NCBI GenBank assembly: GCA_023415335.1
Contig: JAEZLD010000067.1
Location: forward strand, 1 to 35,018
Source: Bacillota bacterium
GTDB lineage: Bacteria; Bacillota; Clostridia; Clostridiales; Caloramatoraceae
Direction of reading: 5' to 3'
DNA: 35,018 bases
This document shows, piece after piece, positions 24,789 to 32,820 of this stretch. A program made the translations under genes and the position numbers. Positions within the stretch are counted from its first letter, which is position 1; every line of letters begins with the position of its first letter. The notes under the pieces are model-generated. The model did no database searches. It saw only the letters and a program-made list of their open reading frames with translations, and was not told the origin of the DNA.

Positions 24789-25544
24789 AATAAATATTAA
24801 GCATAAGGCTATGACAAAAGCACCTATGGAAATAATCTGTGAGGTTGAAAAGTATCCTATAAAGCCTCTATAGTAATCATACCTGAAGTATTCAAGGAAA
24901 AAACGTATAAGGCTGTAGCTTATAAGATATACAGAAAGTATTATACGGCCTTCCTTTTCTTTTCTTGCCATAAACGATAGTACAAGAAAAAGAATAAAAT
25001 TGAAGCTGCTTTCTATAAGCTGTACTGGAAGAAGAGGTACATGGTTTGGTGCAATGAAGGAGTTTTTAAAGCAGATTCCAATTGAATCAGAAACAGGGAT
25101 TCCATAGCAGCAGCCGGCAAAGAAACATCCTATTCTTCCAAATGCATGTACAAGAGGAATTACAGGAACAAGCAGTCTGAAAATCAAATCAGCATTCAGT
25201 TTGTATTCCTTAATATATATTAATACCCCTATAAATGCACCTATTAAACCACCATAGAAAACAAAGCCTGAATAAATATAAAGCTGAAGAAACCTTTCAG
25301 TATCATTAAATAGCATGTGGAAGTCCCTTATTATATCTGGAAGACATAATAGTATTGAAAGCACCTTGGCTCCAATAAATGCTCCAATAAGCCCATACAT
25401 AAAAGAAAAATCACTGTCATCCTTATCTATGTCCAGTTTTTTATAGGTAAGAAGAAGGTATATATATCCGCAGGTTACACCAGCAATAGCCATGATACTG
25501 TACATGGGAATGATACGTTTGAAAATATGCACATATGGAAGCAT
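24765..25544 (-). CDS. Prolipoprotein diacylglyceryl transferase-like membrane protein
   Basis: 259-residue protein with about seven membrane helices, of the Lgt family that transfers diacylglycerol from phosphatidylglycerol to the lipobox Cys of prolipoproteins. Recognisable are FVFYGGLIGAFIGVLIYIK near residue 90, HAFGRIGCFFAGCCYGIP near 137 and SLIRFFLEYFRYD near 220. Classical Lgt enzymes read GRIGNF at the second site, and that Asn is important in the E. coli enzyme. Here it is Cys, with two further Cys in CCYG. This variant is widespread as an annotated Lgt, but activity is less certain, so I give no gene symbol. Minus strand, downstream of DUF4190 and separated from it by a terminator. 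Confidence 0.8.
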   Translation of the reverse strand: MLPYVHIFKRIIPMYSIMAIAGVTCGYIYLLLTYKKLDIDKDDSDFSFMYGLIGAFIGAKVLSILLCLPDIIRDFHMLFNDTERFLQLYIYSGFVFYGGLIGAFIGVLIYIKEYKLNADLIFRLLVPVIPLVHAFGRIGCFFAGCCYGIPVSDSIGICFKNSFIAPNHVPLLPVQLIESSFNFILFLVLSFMARKEKEGRIILSVYLISYSLIRFFLEYFRYDYYRGFIGYFSTSQIISIGAFVIALCLIFIKKNTTAK

Positions 25545-25564
25545 GGAAGTCCCCCTAATTAAAA

Positions 25565-25584
25565 GAGGCGCCTTTCAGCGCCTC
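25565..25584 (-). terminator. Terminator of the DUF4190 gene
   Basis: GAGGCGC (25565-25571) and GCGCCTC (25578-25584) form a perfect stem. On the minus strand TTTTAATT follows. It sits between the DUF4190 gene and the Lgt-like start, so the latter needs read-through or its own promoter. Confidence 0.78.
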
Positions 25585-25607
25585 CATATTTATGTTCTAA
25601 ACTATGC

Positions 25608-25904
25608 TTAATAACTGGAAAAACCAGCAGCACTCAGGGCCCCAATACAGGCAATACATGCTATAAATACAATTCCTCCACCTATGAGGCCTATAAGTGA
25701 AAGCACAAAGCCCGCAGTCCTTATTCCGTCTGTATATCCTTCCTTTTTAGATTTTGATGCCAAAATTAGACCGATAATACCTAGTATAACTGATAGAATA
25801 GCGCTATAACCGAAAAACCAGCATACAACTGCAATAATACCTAAAACCAGGCTGGCTGTAGCAGAACCTTTTCCAGGGATATTACCATTAGTGTTGTTTT
25901 CCAT
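25608..25904 (-). CDS. DUF4190 small membrane protein
   Basis: 98-residue protein with a short hydrophilic head (MENNTNGNIPGKGSA) and two hydrophobic hairpin regions: ASLVLGIIAVVCWFFGYSAILSVILGIIGLILAS, interrupted by a loop with KSKKEGYTDGIRTAGFVL, and a third Gly/Ala/Ile-rich helix near the C-terminus. This ASLVLGI...GLILA pattern is that of DUF4190, whose function is unknown. I chose ATG 25904 because GGGAGG lies 9 bases upstream; the in-frame ATG at 25943 lies at the likely transcription start. Single-gene unit with its own promoter and terminator. Confidence 0.82.
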   Translation of the reverse strand: MENNTNGNIPGKGSATASLVLGIIAVVCWFFGYSAILSVILGIIGLILASKSKKEGYTDGIRTAGFVLSLIGLIGGGIVFIACIACIGALSAAGFSSY

Positions 25905-25944
25905 TTGCCAGAACCTCCCTAAAAATAAATTATTTGTTAACAAT

Positions 25945-25974
25945 ATTATAGCATTACAAAAAATGTTAAGTCAA
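25945..25974 (-). promoter_or_regulatory. Promoter of the DUF4190 gene
   Basis: On the minus strand, TTGACT (25969-25974), 18-base spacer, TATAAT (25945-25950). A perfect 10-base palindrome TTGTTAACAA (25934-25943) sits just downstream and AGTTAACAATT just upstream, so an operator is possible. Confidence 0.65.
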
Positions 25975-26146
25975 TAAATAGTTAACAATTAATTACAGCA
26001 GTATTAATGAATCCAAAAGCTACTTGGAGATTTTAATATATAGGTCCCCCACCATAAAGTAATATGATTAGAGCTTCCATGGAACAACTTAAGACATATT
26101 AGTATTGCTAAAAGAGATTCTATACGATAAACATATAGTAATTGTA

Positions 26147-26155
26147 TGATATAAT
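26147..26155 (+). promoter_or_regulatory. Extended -10 promoter of the ABC exporter operon
   Basis: TGATATAAT (TGn plus TATAAT at 26150-26155) about 38 bases before the first exporter gene. No good -35 box is seen at 17 bases. Confidence 0.5.
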
Positions 26156-26192
26156 ATTTCCGTAATTAATTTAATAATCATAGGAGGAAGCT

Positions 26193-27917
26193 TTGAGAAA
26201 ACTAATTGTATATTTAAAGGATTACAAAAGAGAAAGCATACTAGGACCGCTTTTTAAGCTGATGGAAGCTCTGCTTGAGCTCATGGTACCTTTGGTTATG
26301 GCTGCCATAATCGATAAGGGTATAGCCAGCGGTGACAAATCATACATAGTAAGGATGAGCCTTCTTTTAGTTGGACTTGGAATAACTGGTCTTATTTTCT
26401 CTATAACCGCTCAGTATTTTGCAGCTAAGGCATCAGTAGGCTTTGTAAAAAAGCTCAGACATGTATTGTTCCGCCATATACAAGACCTATCCTTTTCAGA
26501 ACTGGACAACCTTGGGACCTCAACCATGGTTACAAGGATGACCAGCGATATGAACCAGGTGCAATCAGGCGTGAACCTGACATTAAGGCTGCTGCTCCGC
26601 TCCCCCTTTGTGGTATTTGGCTCCGTGATAATGGCCTTTACAATCGATGCTAAGGCAGCGCTTGTATTTACAACTACCATCCCCGTGTTATCCTTAGTGG
26701 TATTTGGCATAATGCTGTGGTGCATACCCTTGTATTTAAGGGTTCAGGAAAAGCTGGACATGGTACTTGGAATAACAAGGGAAAATCTTACGGGAGTCCG
26801 TGTTATACGTGCTTTCTGTAAGGAGCAGGAGGAAACAGAGGAGTTCATCAGGAGAAATGAGGCGCTGACAAAAACCCAGAAGTACGTAGGAAGGGTTTCA
26901 TCCCTTATGAATCCTGTTACCTATATAATAATAAACCTGGCAATAGCCTATTTAATATGGATAGGGGCACTGCAGGTGCAAAGAGGTATATTAACCCAGG
27001 GAGCAGTTGTGGCACTTTATAACTATATGTCACAGATACTTGTGGAGCTTATTAAACTTGCGAACCTTATTATCAACATTACAAAGTCAGTAGCCTGCGG
27101 AAACCGCATACAGGAGGTGCTTGAGCTGGAATCCAGTTTGAAATCCGGAACAATAAAATCTGGTGATGCAGCTGCAGCTTCCGTAGTTGAGTTTAAGGAT
27201 GTTACCTTAAGCTATAGCCAGGGAGGAGAGCCTTCCCTTTCCCATATAAGCTTTACAGTACTCAGTGGGGAAACTGTGGGCATAATTGGAGGAACAGGCT
27301 CAGGGAAGTCTTCTTTGATTAGCCTTATACCAAGGTTTTATGATGCCTCTGCTGGGCAGGTGCTGGTAGATGGAATAGATGTAAAGGATTACGAGGTTGA
27401 TAGCTTGAGAAGCAAAATAGGAGTGGTTCCCCAAAAGGCCGTTCTATTTATGGGCAGTATACGTGACAACATTAGGTGGGGTAAGGATTCTGCCTCCGAC
27501 CAGGAGATATATGAAGCCCTTGAAGCTGCACAGGCTAAGGAAATAGTTGAAGGAAAGGAAGGCGGGCTTGATTATATCATTGAGCAGGGAGGAGGGAACC
27601 TGTCAGGTGGACAGAAGCAAAGGCTTACAATCGCCCGTGCCCTTGTTAGAAAACCTGAGATACTTATATTAGATGATAGTGCATCTGCGCTGGATTTTGC
27701 TACAGATGCTGCCTTGAGAAAGGCTATACGGGAGATACAAGACAAGCCTACAGTATTTATCGTTTCCCAGAGAACCTCCTCCATACAGCATGCAGACAAA
27801 ATAATAGTGCTGGAGGATGGAAGCATTGCAGGCATTGGAACCCATGCACAGCTCATGGAAAGCTGTCAGGTATACAAGGAAATATATGCATCACAGTTCA
27901 GGAAGGAGGGAATGTAA
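26193..27917 (+). CDS. ABC exporter half-transporter with degenerate ATP site
   Basis: 574-residue membrane-ATPase fusion: six helices in the first 310 residues, then a nucleotide-binding domain. Walker A GGTGSGKSS near residue 366, signature LSGGQKQRL near 470. Walker B ends ILDDS instead of ILDES/ILDEA, so the catalytic Glu is Asp, and the switch His is Gln (IVSQRTS near 525). These are the changes seen in the TM287-type half of heterodimeric exporters such as BmrCD and LmrCD. TTG 26193 is the start, with AGGAGG at 26183-26188. The stop overlaps the next gene by one base, so the two halves are made together. The substrate (drug, lipid or peptide) is unknown. Confidence 0.92.
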   Translation: MRKLIVYLKDYKRESILGPLFKLMEALLELMVPLVMAAIIDKGIASGDKSYIVRMSLLLVGLGITGLIFSITAQYFAAKASVGFVKKLRHVLFRHIQDLSFSELDNLGTSTMVTRMTSDMNQVQSGVNLTLRLLLRSPFVVFGSVIMAFTIDAKAALVFTTTIPVLSLVVFGIMLWCIPLYLRVQEKLDMVLGITRENLTGVRVIRAFCKEQEETEEFIRRNEALTKTQKYVGRVSSLMNPVTYIIINLAIAYLIWIGALQVQRGILTQGAVVALYNYMSQILVELIKLANLIINITKSVACGNRIQEVLELESSLKSGTIKSGDAAAASVVEFKDVTLSYSQGGEPSLSHISFTVLSGETVGIIGGTGSGKSSLISLIPRFYDASAGQVLVDGIDVKDYEVDSLRSKIGVVPQKAVLFMGSIRDNIRWGKDSASDQEIYEALEAAQAKEIVEGKEGGLDYIIEQGGGNLSGGQKQRLTIARALVRKPEILILDDSASALDFATDAALRKAIREIQDKPTVFIVSQRTSSIQHADKIIVLEDGSIAGIGTHAQLMESCQVYKEIYASQFRKEGM

Positions 27918-29677
27918 TGGAAAGCAGTAAAGAGAAGAATCCTCAAAAGAAAGACACCTTGAGGAAGGTGCTTCAGTATATTAGACGTTACCGCTTACTT
28001 ATGGTGCTTTCCGTTCTCCTGGCAGCAGTAACTGTGGGGCTTACATTATATATTCCTATAATTATCGGTGATGCAATTGATCTGATTGCAGGAATGGGAA
28101 GGGTGGATTTTGATGGAATACTCAAGCATCTGGTTAAGATAGGAGTTGTTGCAGCAGCAACAGCTCTTCTACAGTGGATTATGAATACCATTAATAACAA
28201 AATAACCTTCCACATTACAAGGGACATAAGGGAAGAGGCCTTTAAAAAAATAGAGATACTGCCTCTTAAATATATAGATAAGCATTCATATGGGGAAATA
28301 GTAAGCAGGGTGATTGCGGATGTGGACCAGTTTGCTGATGGGCTGCTTATGGGCTTTGCACAGCTTTTTACAGGAGTAATAACTATACTTGGAACACTTG
28401 CATTTATGGTGTCAATAGACTGGAGGATTGCCCTGGTTGTTGTAATACTGACACCTCTTTCGCTGTTTGTAGCCCGCTTTATAGCAGGCAGGACCTACAC
28501 CATGTTCAAGCAGCAGTCCCAGATAAGAGGAGAGCAGACCTCATTGATAGATGAAATGATTGTAAACCAAAAGGTAGTTCAGGCCTTTTCGCATGAGGAG
28601 AAAAGTCTTGAAAGGTTTGATGAAATAAACGACCGTCTGGAGAAATGCTCTCTTAAGGCTACGTTTTTTTCTTCCATTACCAACCCCAGTACCCGCTTTA
28701 TCAACAGCCTGGTTTATGCAGCAGTAGGTCTTACAGGGGCGCTAGCTGCAGTAAACGGTTCCATCACTGTAGGGGGATTAACCTGCTTCCTTAGCTATGC
28801 AAACCAATATACCAAGCCCTTTAATGAAATTTCAGGGGTTGTAACAGAGCTTCAGAACGCCCTCGCCTGTGCGGCAAGAATATTCCAGCTTATTGATGAG
28901 GAGCCTCAGGTTCCTGATGCCCCTGATGCAATCCCACTTGAAAAAGCTGACGGAAGCATTGATATAGAGGATGTAAGCTTTTCATATACGCCGGACACGA
29001 ATCTTATAGAGGACTTTAATCTCAATGTAAAGCCAGGGGATAGAGTTGCAATTGTTGGCCCTACAGGCTGTGGTAAAACCACATTTATAAACCTTCTTAT
29101 GCGCTTTTATGATGTAGATGGTGGAAGTATCATGGTAGAGGGAAATGACATCAGGCATGTAACCCGCAAAAGCCTTAGGAAATCCTATGGAATGGTGCTG
29201 CAGGATACCTGGCTGAAGGCGGGAACCATACGTGAAAACATAACAATGGGCAAGCCCCATGCTACTGAGGAGGAGATTATATCAGCTGCAAAAGCCTCAC
29301 ACGCCCACAGCTTTATAAAAAGGCTTCCCAGTGGCTACGACACTATCATTGGGGAAGATGGGGGAAGCCTGTCACAGGGTCAGAAGCAGCTTCTGTGTAT
29401 TACAAGGGTGATGCTGTGTCTGCCGCCGATGCTCATATTAGATGAGGCAACCTCCTCCATTGATACTCGGACAGAAATTAAAATACAGGAGGCCTTTGAC
29501 TATCTTATGGATGGGAGAACGAGCTTTGTGGTGGCCCATAGGCTGTCAACCATAAGAAATGCTGATGTAATACTTGTAATGAAGGACGGAAAGATATTAG
29601 AGCAGGGAAGGCATGATGATCTGCTTGACAAAGGAGGCTTCTATGCAAAGCTCTACAACAGCCAATTTGCCATATAG
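27917..29677 (+). CDS. ABC exporter half-transporter with canonical ATP site
   Basis: 586-residue partner of the preceding gene. Six helices occupy residues 25-320, then the ATPase domain: Walker A GPTGCGKTT near 381, Walker B LLILDEATSS-like MLILDEATSSID near 509, switch His in VVAHRLST near 541. Its signature is LSQGQKQ rather than LSGGQ. In a heterodimer this altered signature faces the Asp/Gln-altered half of the partner, so one composite site is degenerate and the other (this Walker A/B with the partner LSGGQ) is complete. Translation starts on the partner stop (TAATG). No MarR- or TetR-type regulator is adjacent, and no clear terminator is seen right after it. Confidence 0.93.
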   Translation: MESSKEKNPQKKDTLRKVLQYIRRYRLLMVLSVLLAAVTVGLTLYIPIIIGDAIDLIAGMGRVDFDGILKHLVKIGVVAAATALLQWIMNTINNKITFHITRDIREEAFKKIEILPLKYIDKHSYGEIVSRVIADVDQFADGLLMGFAQLFTGVITILGTLAFMVSIDWRIALVVVILTPLSLFVARFIAGRTYTMFKQQSQIRGEQTSLIDEMIVNQKVVQAFSHEEKSLERFDEINDRLEKCSLKATFFSSITNPSTRFINSLVYAAVGLTGALAAVNGSITVGGLTCFLSYANQYTKPFNEISGVVTELQNALACAARIFQLIDEEPQVPDAPDAIPLEKADGSIDIEDVSFSYTPDTNLIEDFNLNVKPGDRVAIVGPTGCGKTTFINLLMRFYDVDGGSIMVEGNDIRHVTRKSLRKSYGMVLQDTWLKAGTIRENITMGKPHATEEEIISAAKASHAHSFIKRLPSGYDTIIGEDGGSLSQGQKQLLCITRVMLCLPPMLILDEATSSIDTRTEIKIQEAFDYLMDGRTSFVVAHRLSTIRNADVILVMKDGKILEQGRHDDLLDKGGFYAKLYNSQFAI

Positions 29678-29799
29678 AATTAAGAGCTAAGTATGAAAAT
29701 ATAAGAGTTGATGCAAGAAAGCCCTTCTCAGATAATGATATAGTCTTTACTGATTTGGTATTAAACTGTAAATAAAATGTAAATACTATTTGGATGAAA

Positions 29800-29828
29800 T
29801 TGACAAATGGGTAATGTGTATGTAAAAT
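29800..29828 (+). promoter_or_regulatory. Promoter of the riboswitch-kamA unit
   Basis: TTGACA (29800-29805), 17-base spacer, TAAAAT (29823-29828). Near-consensus, and placed about 40 bases before the riboswitch. Confidence 0.8.
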
Positions 29829-29866
29829 TTAGTTAATACGTCGAATCAATAAACTTAATTTGAAAT

Positions 29867-29967
29867 GGCCGAATGCCGTAAGGCAGCGGGAGAACCAATT
29901 TTGGGGTGAAGCCACATGTGGCAGGAGACCTTCAACTCCTAACCCGTCAGCTAATCTCGTAGGCAGT
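29867..29967 (+). ncRNA. Cyclic di-AMP riboswitch (ydaO-yuaA type)
   Basis: The conserved blocks of the ydaO-yuaA aptamer appear in order: hairpin TGCCGTAAGGCA, then GCGGGAGAACCAATTTTGGGG with GTGAA (29885-29910), variable hairpin GCCACATGTGGC, AGGAG-loop-CTCCT hairpin, then AACCCGTCAGCTAATCTCG (29941-29959) and TAGGC closing the P1 helix with GGCCGA. The class binds c-di-AMP and usually turns expression off when the ligand is high. A hairpin at 29988-30005 and an intrinsic terminator at 30026-30056 form the expression platform, in front of the kamA-like gene. Confidence 0.93.
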
Positions 29968-30025
29968 GAAGGATATGTTATACTGCTGTTGTATATCTAT
30001 ACAACCAATATATGTTTTCTTTTCT

Positions 30026-30056
30026 GCCATTCCTATGGAATGGCTTTCTTTTTTTT
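30026..30056 (+). terminator. Riboswitch-controlled intrinsic terminator
   Basis: GCCATTCC (30026-30033) pairs with GGAATGGC (30037-30044) around TAT, followed by TTTCTTTTTTTT. It lies about 60 bases after the aptamer and 170 bases before the gene, as expected for transcriptional OFF control by c-di-AMP. The preceding hairpin GTTGTATA-TC-TATACAAC (29988-30005) may belong to the switching structure. Confidence 0.88.
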
Positions 30057-30224
30057 ATGCATATCCTTATTTTCTAGCTTCTTTTTAACTTTAAGAGCCT
30101 GCAGCTATAAATTCGTTCGTATTAAAATCAATCCATAAGGAAGGTGATAATCTAAGGCATAGTGCCAAAGACATTGATACTAAAGCAGTATTATATCATT
30201 AAAGGGGTGGAGGTTTTAATATTT

Positions 30225-31316
30225 ATGGATTGGAGAGAAGAGCTTAAATGTAACGTAACAGATGTTGAGGGGTTAAAGGAGTATATAAGCCTTTCAGAGG
30301 ATGAAAAGAAGCAAATAGGGGACATTATAGGAAGCTATCCCATGTCCATAACGCGGTATTACCTGTCGCTTATAGATAAAAATGACCCGAAGGATCCCAT
30401 AAGAAAAATGTGTATACCTTCATATTATGAAATGGACATGGATGGAAGGTTTGACACAAGCGGTGAGAAACAGAACACCAAGGAGGAGGGACTGCAGCAT
30501 AAGTACTCTCAGACAGCCCTGATATTATCAACTAATGTATGTGCCATGTACTGCAGGCATTGCTTCAGAAAGAGGCTGGTTGGACAGTCTGATGACGAGA
30601 TAGCCAAGGCCTTTGACAAGATTTTTGATTATATAGTAGACCATAAGGAAATATCCAATGTGCTTATAAGTGGGGGAGATTCCCTTTTAAATAGCAACAA
30701 GGTTATTGAGTATTATCTAAAGAAGCTGTGCCAGGTACCTCATATTAAATGGATACGCTTTGGCACCAGAGTACCTGTAGTGCTCCCATCAAGGATATAT
30801 GGGGATGAGGAGCTGTTATCAATACTTAAGAGGTATTCAGCCATAAAGCCTATATATTTTGTGACACAGTTTAACCATCCAAGGGAGCTTACAGAGCCTG
30901 CACGCAGAGCCGTAGAAAGCCTTATAGATATAGGTATTATAGTAAGCAATCAGACAGTACTGCTCAAGGGAGTAAATGACCAGCCTCAAGTTTTAGCTCA
31001 GCTTATTGATAAGCTTAATGAATATAAGATTATACCTTATTATGTGTTTCAATGCCGACCTGTAAAGGGAGTAAAGGCGCAGTTTCAAGTGCCTCTGATG
31101 GAAGGCTCCAGAATAGTTGAAAAGGCCAAATCAATGCTTAGTGGCCATGGAAAGAGATTCAGGTATGTTCTATCCCATGAAACAGGTAAAATAGAAATAG
31201 TAGGTAGATTATCTGACAGTGAAATGATTTTCAAATACCATCAGTCTAAAAATCCTTCAGACAGCGGAAGGGTTTTTATTGAAAGCCTTAAAGAAGAACA
31301 GTGCTGGCTTGCATAG
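30225..31316 (+). CDS. KamA-family radical SAM aminomutase (lysine 2,3-aminomutase-like)
   Basis: 363-residue radical SAM, PLP-type enzyme of the lysine 2,3-aminomutase family. The SAM/4Fe-4S motif is CAMYCRHC (Cys 106, 110, 113), preceded by QTALILSTNV and followed by FRKRLVG. VLISGGDSLL, HIKWIRFGTRVPVVLP, NQTVLLKGVND and YYVFQCRPVKG are typical of the family. Near the C-terminus LSHETGKIEIVG offers a Lys where the family binds PLP. Length is shorter than the 416-residue clostridial lysine enzyme and similar to other KamA proteins, so lysine, glutamate or EF-P-linked lysine are all possible substrates. GTGGAGG at 30207-30213 serves ATG 30225. It is controlled by the upstream c-di-AMP riboswitch, which suggests beta-amino-acid osmolyte synthesis. 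Confidence 0.88.
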   Translation: MDWREELKCNVTDVEGLKEYISLSEDEKKQIGDIIGSYPMSITRYYLSLIDKNDPKDPIRKMCIPSYYEMDMDGRFDTSGEKQNTKEEGLQHKYSQTALILSTNVCAMYCRHCFRKRLVGQSDDEIAKAFDKIFDYIVDHKEISNVLISGGDSLLNSNKVIEYYLKKLCQVPHIKWIRFGTRVPVVLPSRIYGDEELLSILKRYSAIKPIYFVTQFNHPRELTEPARRAVESLIDIGIIVSNQTVLLKGVNDQPQVLAQLIDKLNEYKIIPYYVFQCRPVKGVKAQFQVPLMEGSRIVEKAKSMLSGHGKRFRYVLSHETGKIEIVGRLSDSEMIFKYHQSKNPSDSGRVFIESLKEEQCWLA

Positions 31317-31348
31317 AAAACTGTGCACACCTGGGTTACATCCAAATT

Positions 31349-31376
31349 AAAGGGCGGATTCTATTCCGTCCTTTTT
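31349..31376 (+). terminator. Terminator of the kamA-like gene
   Basis: AAAGGGCGGA (31349-31358) pairs with TCCGTCCTTT (31365-31374; one G-T pair) around a 6-base loop, with TTTTT at 31372-31376. Confidence 0.85.
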
Positions 31377-31455
31377 ACTAATATTAAGTATCTTATGGGT
31401 TGATTTTATATCGTAAAATATAGTATAAATCCATTTTAATTTTACATGATAATAG

Positions 31456-31461
31456 TATAAT
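31456..31461 (+). promoter_or_regulatory. -10 box before the HTH-TPR gene
   Basis: TATAAT 29 bases upstream of the gene start, after the kamA terminator. The -35 region at 17 bases (ATTTTA) is poor, which would fit a promoter needing an activator, possibly the regulator itself. Confidence 0.4.
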
Positions 31462-31489
31462 TAAGCTATAGCAAGAAAGGAGTGACAAT

Positions 31490-32614
31490 ATGACAGGCCT
31501 GAAAATTTCAGAGAACATAGTGAGTCTCAGGCATAAAAAAGGAATTACACAGGACCAGCTGGCTGACTTTTTAGGAGTTACCAAGGCATCTGTATCCAAA
31601 TGGGAAAATAAGCAAAGCTGTCCTGATATATTACTGCTTCCACAGCTGGCAGCCTATTTTGACGTTACTATAGACCAGCTTATCGGCTATGAACCCCAGA
31701 TGAGTCCGCAGCAGATACAGAAGTGCTATAGGGAACTGGCAAAGGACTTTGCAACTCTGCCATTTGACCAGGTAATGGGCAAGAGCAGAAAGCTGGTTAA
31801 GGAGTATTATTCCTGTTATGCATTTCTCCAGGAGATAGTTGTTTTGTGGATAAACCATTTTATGCTGTCCCCGGAAAAGGAGGTGCAGGAAGGTGTACTT
31901 AAAGAAGCAGATGAGCTGTGCAGCCATATTCTTTCTGCAAGTGGTGACATGGCATTATGCAATCAGGTTGTGGTGCTGAAGGCTATGATTAACCTCAATC
32001 AGGGAAGGATAAATGAGGTTATTGAAGCCCTGGAGCCAATAATAGATTCCAAAATGATAGCTTCACAGGCAGTTGGGGTGCTTACACAGGCATATCAGAT
32101 ATCAGGTGATTTGTCCAAAGCAGAGCTTTGCAGCCAGGTTTCCATCTATAATTATTTAGGGAGCTTGATAAGCAGCAGCATGGCACTGATTTCATTGAAG
32201 ATGCAGGATTATGAAGCCTGCATGGAGACTATAGAAAGGTTAAGGCTGCTTATGGATATTTATGAAGTGCAGAATCTGAATCCCAACATAGCCCTTCAAT
32301 TCCATTTTCAATGTGCCATGCTTTACTGTGTGCACAATAAGCAGGAGGAGGCTTTGGCAGAACTTGAAGTGTTTATTAAAGGTACCATTGCATTCATAGA
32401 TAAGGGAATAAAGTTTCATGGAGATAAATACTTCAATCGCCTTGAAGAATGGTTTGACAACCTGGAATTAGGCAATGTACCTCCAAGAAATGAAAAGCTT
32501 GTAATTGAAAGCGTTATGCCTGCCTTGGATTTCCCAGTGTTTTCTCCTTTGTTTGAAAATGAAAAATATAAAGAGCTTAAAAAATTAATAGAAAGAAAGA
32601 TAAAGGAAGTGTAA
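31490..32614 (+). CDS. XRE-family HTH regulator with TPR-like C-terminal domain
   Basis: 374-residue transcription regulator. Residues 4-65 form a helix-turn-helix of the Cro/C1 type: IVSLRHKKGITQDQLADFLG, then VTKASVSKWENKQSCPDI and AYFDVTIDQLIGYEP. The rest is all-helical with repeated pairs (VLTQAYQISGDLSKAELCSQ, ISLKMQDYEACMETIERLRL, QCAMLYCVHNKQEEALAELE) matching tetratricopeptide-like repeats. This layout is shared with peptide-sensing RRNPP-type regulators and with XRE regulators next to ABC transporters. AAAGGAGTGA precedes the ATG. It ends 5 bases before the PLDc_N gene, so it heads a four-gene operon and probably controls it. The effector is unknown. Confidence 0.9.
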   Translation: MTGLKISENIVSLRHKKGITQDQLADFLGVTKASVSKWENKQSCPDILLLPQLAAYFDVTIDQLIGYEPQMSPQQIQKCYRELAKDFATLPFDQVMGKSRKLVKEYYSCYAFLQEIVVLWINHFMLSPEKEVQEGVLKEADELCSHILSASGDMALCNQVVVLKAMINLNQGRINEVIEALEPIIDSKMIASQAVGVLTQAYQISGDLSKAELCSQVSIYNYLGSLISSSMALISLKMQDYEACMETIERLRLLMDIYEVQNLNPNIALQFHFQCAMLYCVHNKQEEALAELEVFIKGTIAFIDKGIKFHGDKYFNRLEEWFDNLELGNVPPRNEKLVIESVMPALDFPVFSPLFENEKYKELKKLIERKIKEV

Positions 32615-32619
32615 TCATT

Positions 32620-32820
32620 ATGAATATTAAAGAAATGCTACCATTTTTAATACCCCTTGTGCTGGCAGAATTTATACTGCTGTTTATAACAATAAGACAT
32701 ATATTAACTCACAACCACTATAAAAGAGGCAACAGGATACTTTGGCTTGTAATCGTAATTGTCGGAATGGAGTTTATAGGCCCCATACTGTATTTCCTGA
32801 TAGGAAAAGAGGATGCATAA
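32620..32820 (+). CDS. PLDc_N (YxlE-like) small membrane protein
   Basis: 66-residue protein with two hydrophobic helices: FLIPLVLAEFILLFITIRHIL, a basic loop (THNHYKRGNR), then ILWLVIVIVGMEFIGPILYFLIG, ending in GKEDA. The second helix with its GPILYFLIGK end is the PLDc_N domain, known in cardiolipin synthases and as a free-standing protein such as YxlE of Bacillus. There yxlE stands beside the ABC genes yxlFG, the same order as here. GGAAGTG at the end of the regulator gene acts as ribosome site. The stop TAA is immediately followed by the ATG of the ABC ATPase gene. Likely an accessory of the transporter or a modulator of its regulator. Confidence 0.87.
   Translation: MNIKEMLPFLIPLVLAEFILLFITIRHILTHNHYKRGNRILWLVIVIVGMEFIGPILYFLIGKEDA

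Noticed and set aside
29860..30138. A 92-codon plus-strand frame beginning MKWPNAVRQRENQFWG
   Set aside because: It runs through the c-di-AMP riboswitch and its terminator, has no ribosome site, and its product is simply translated aptamer sequence.
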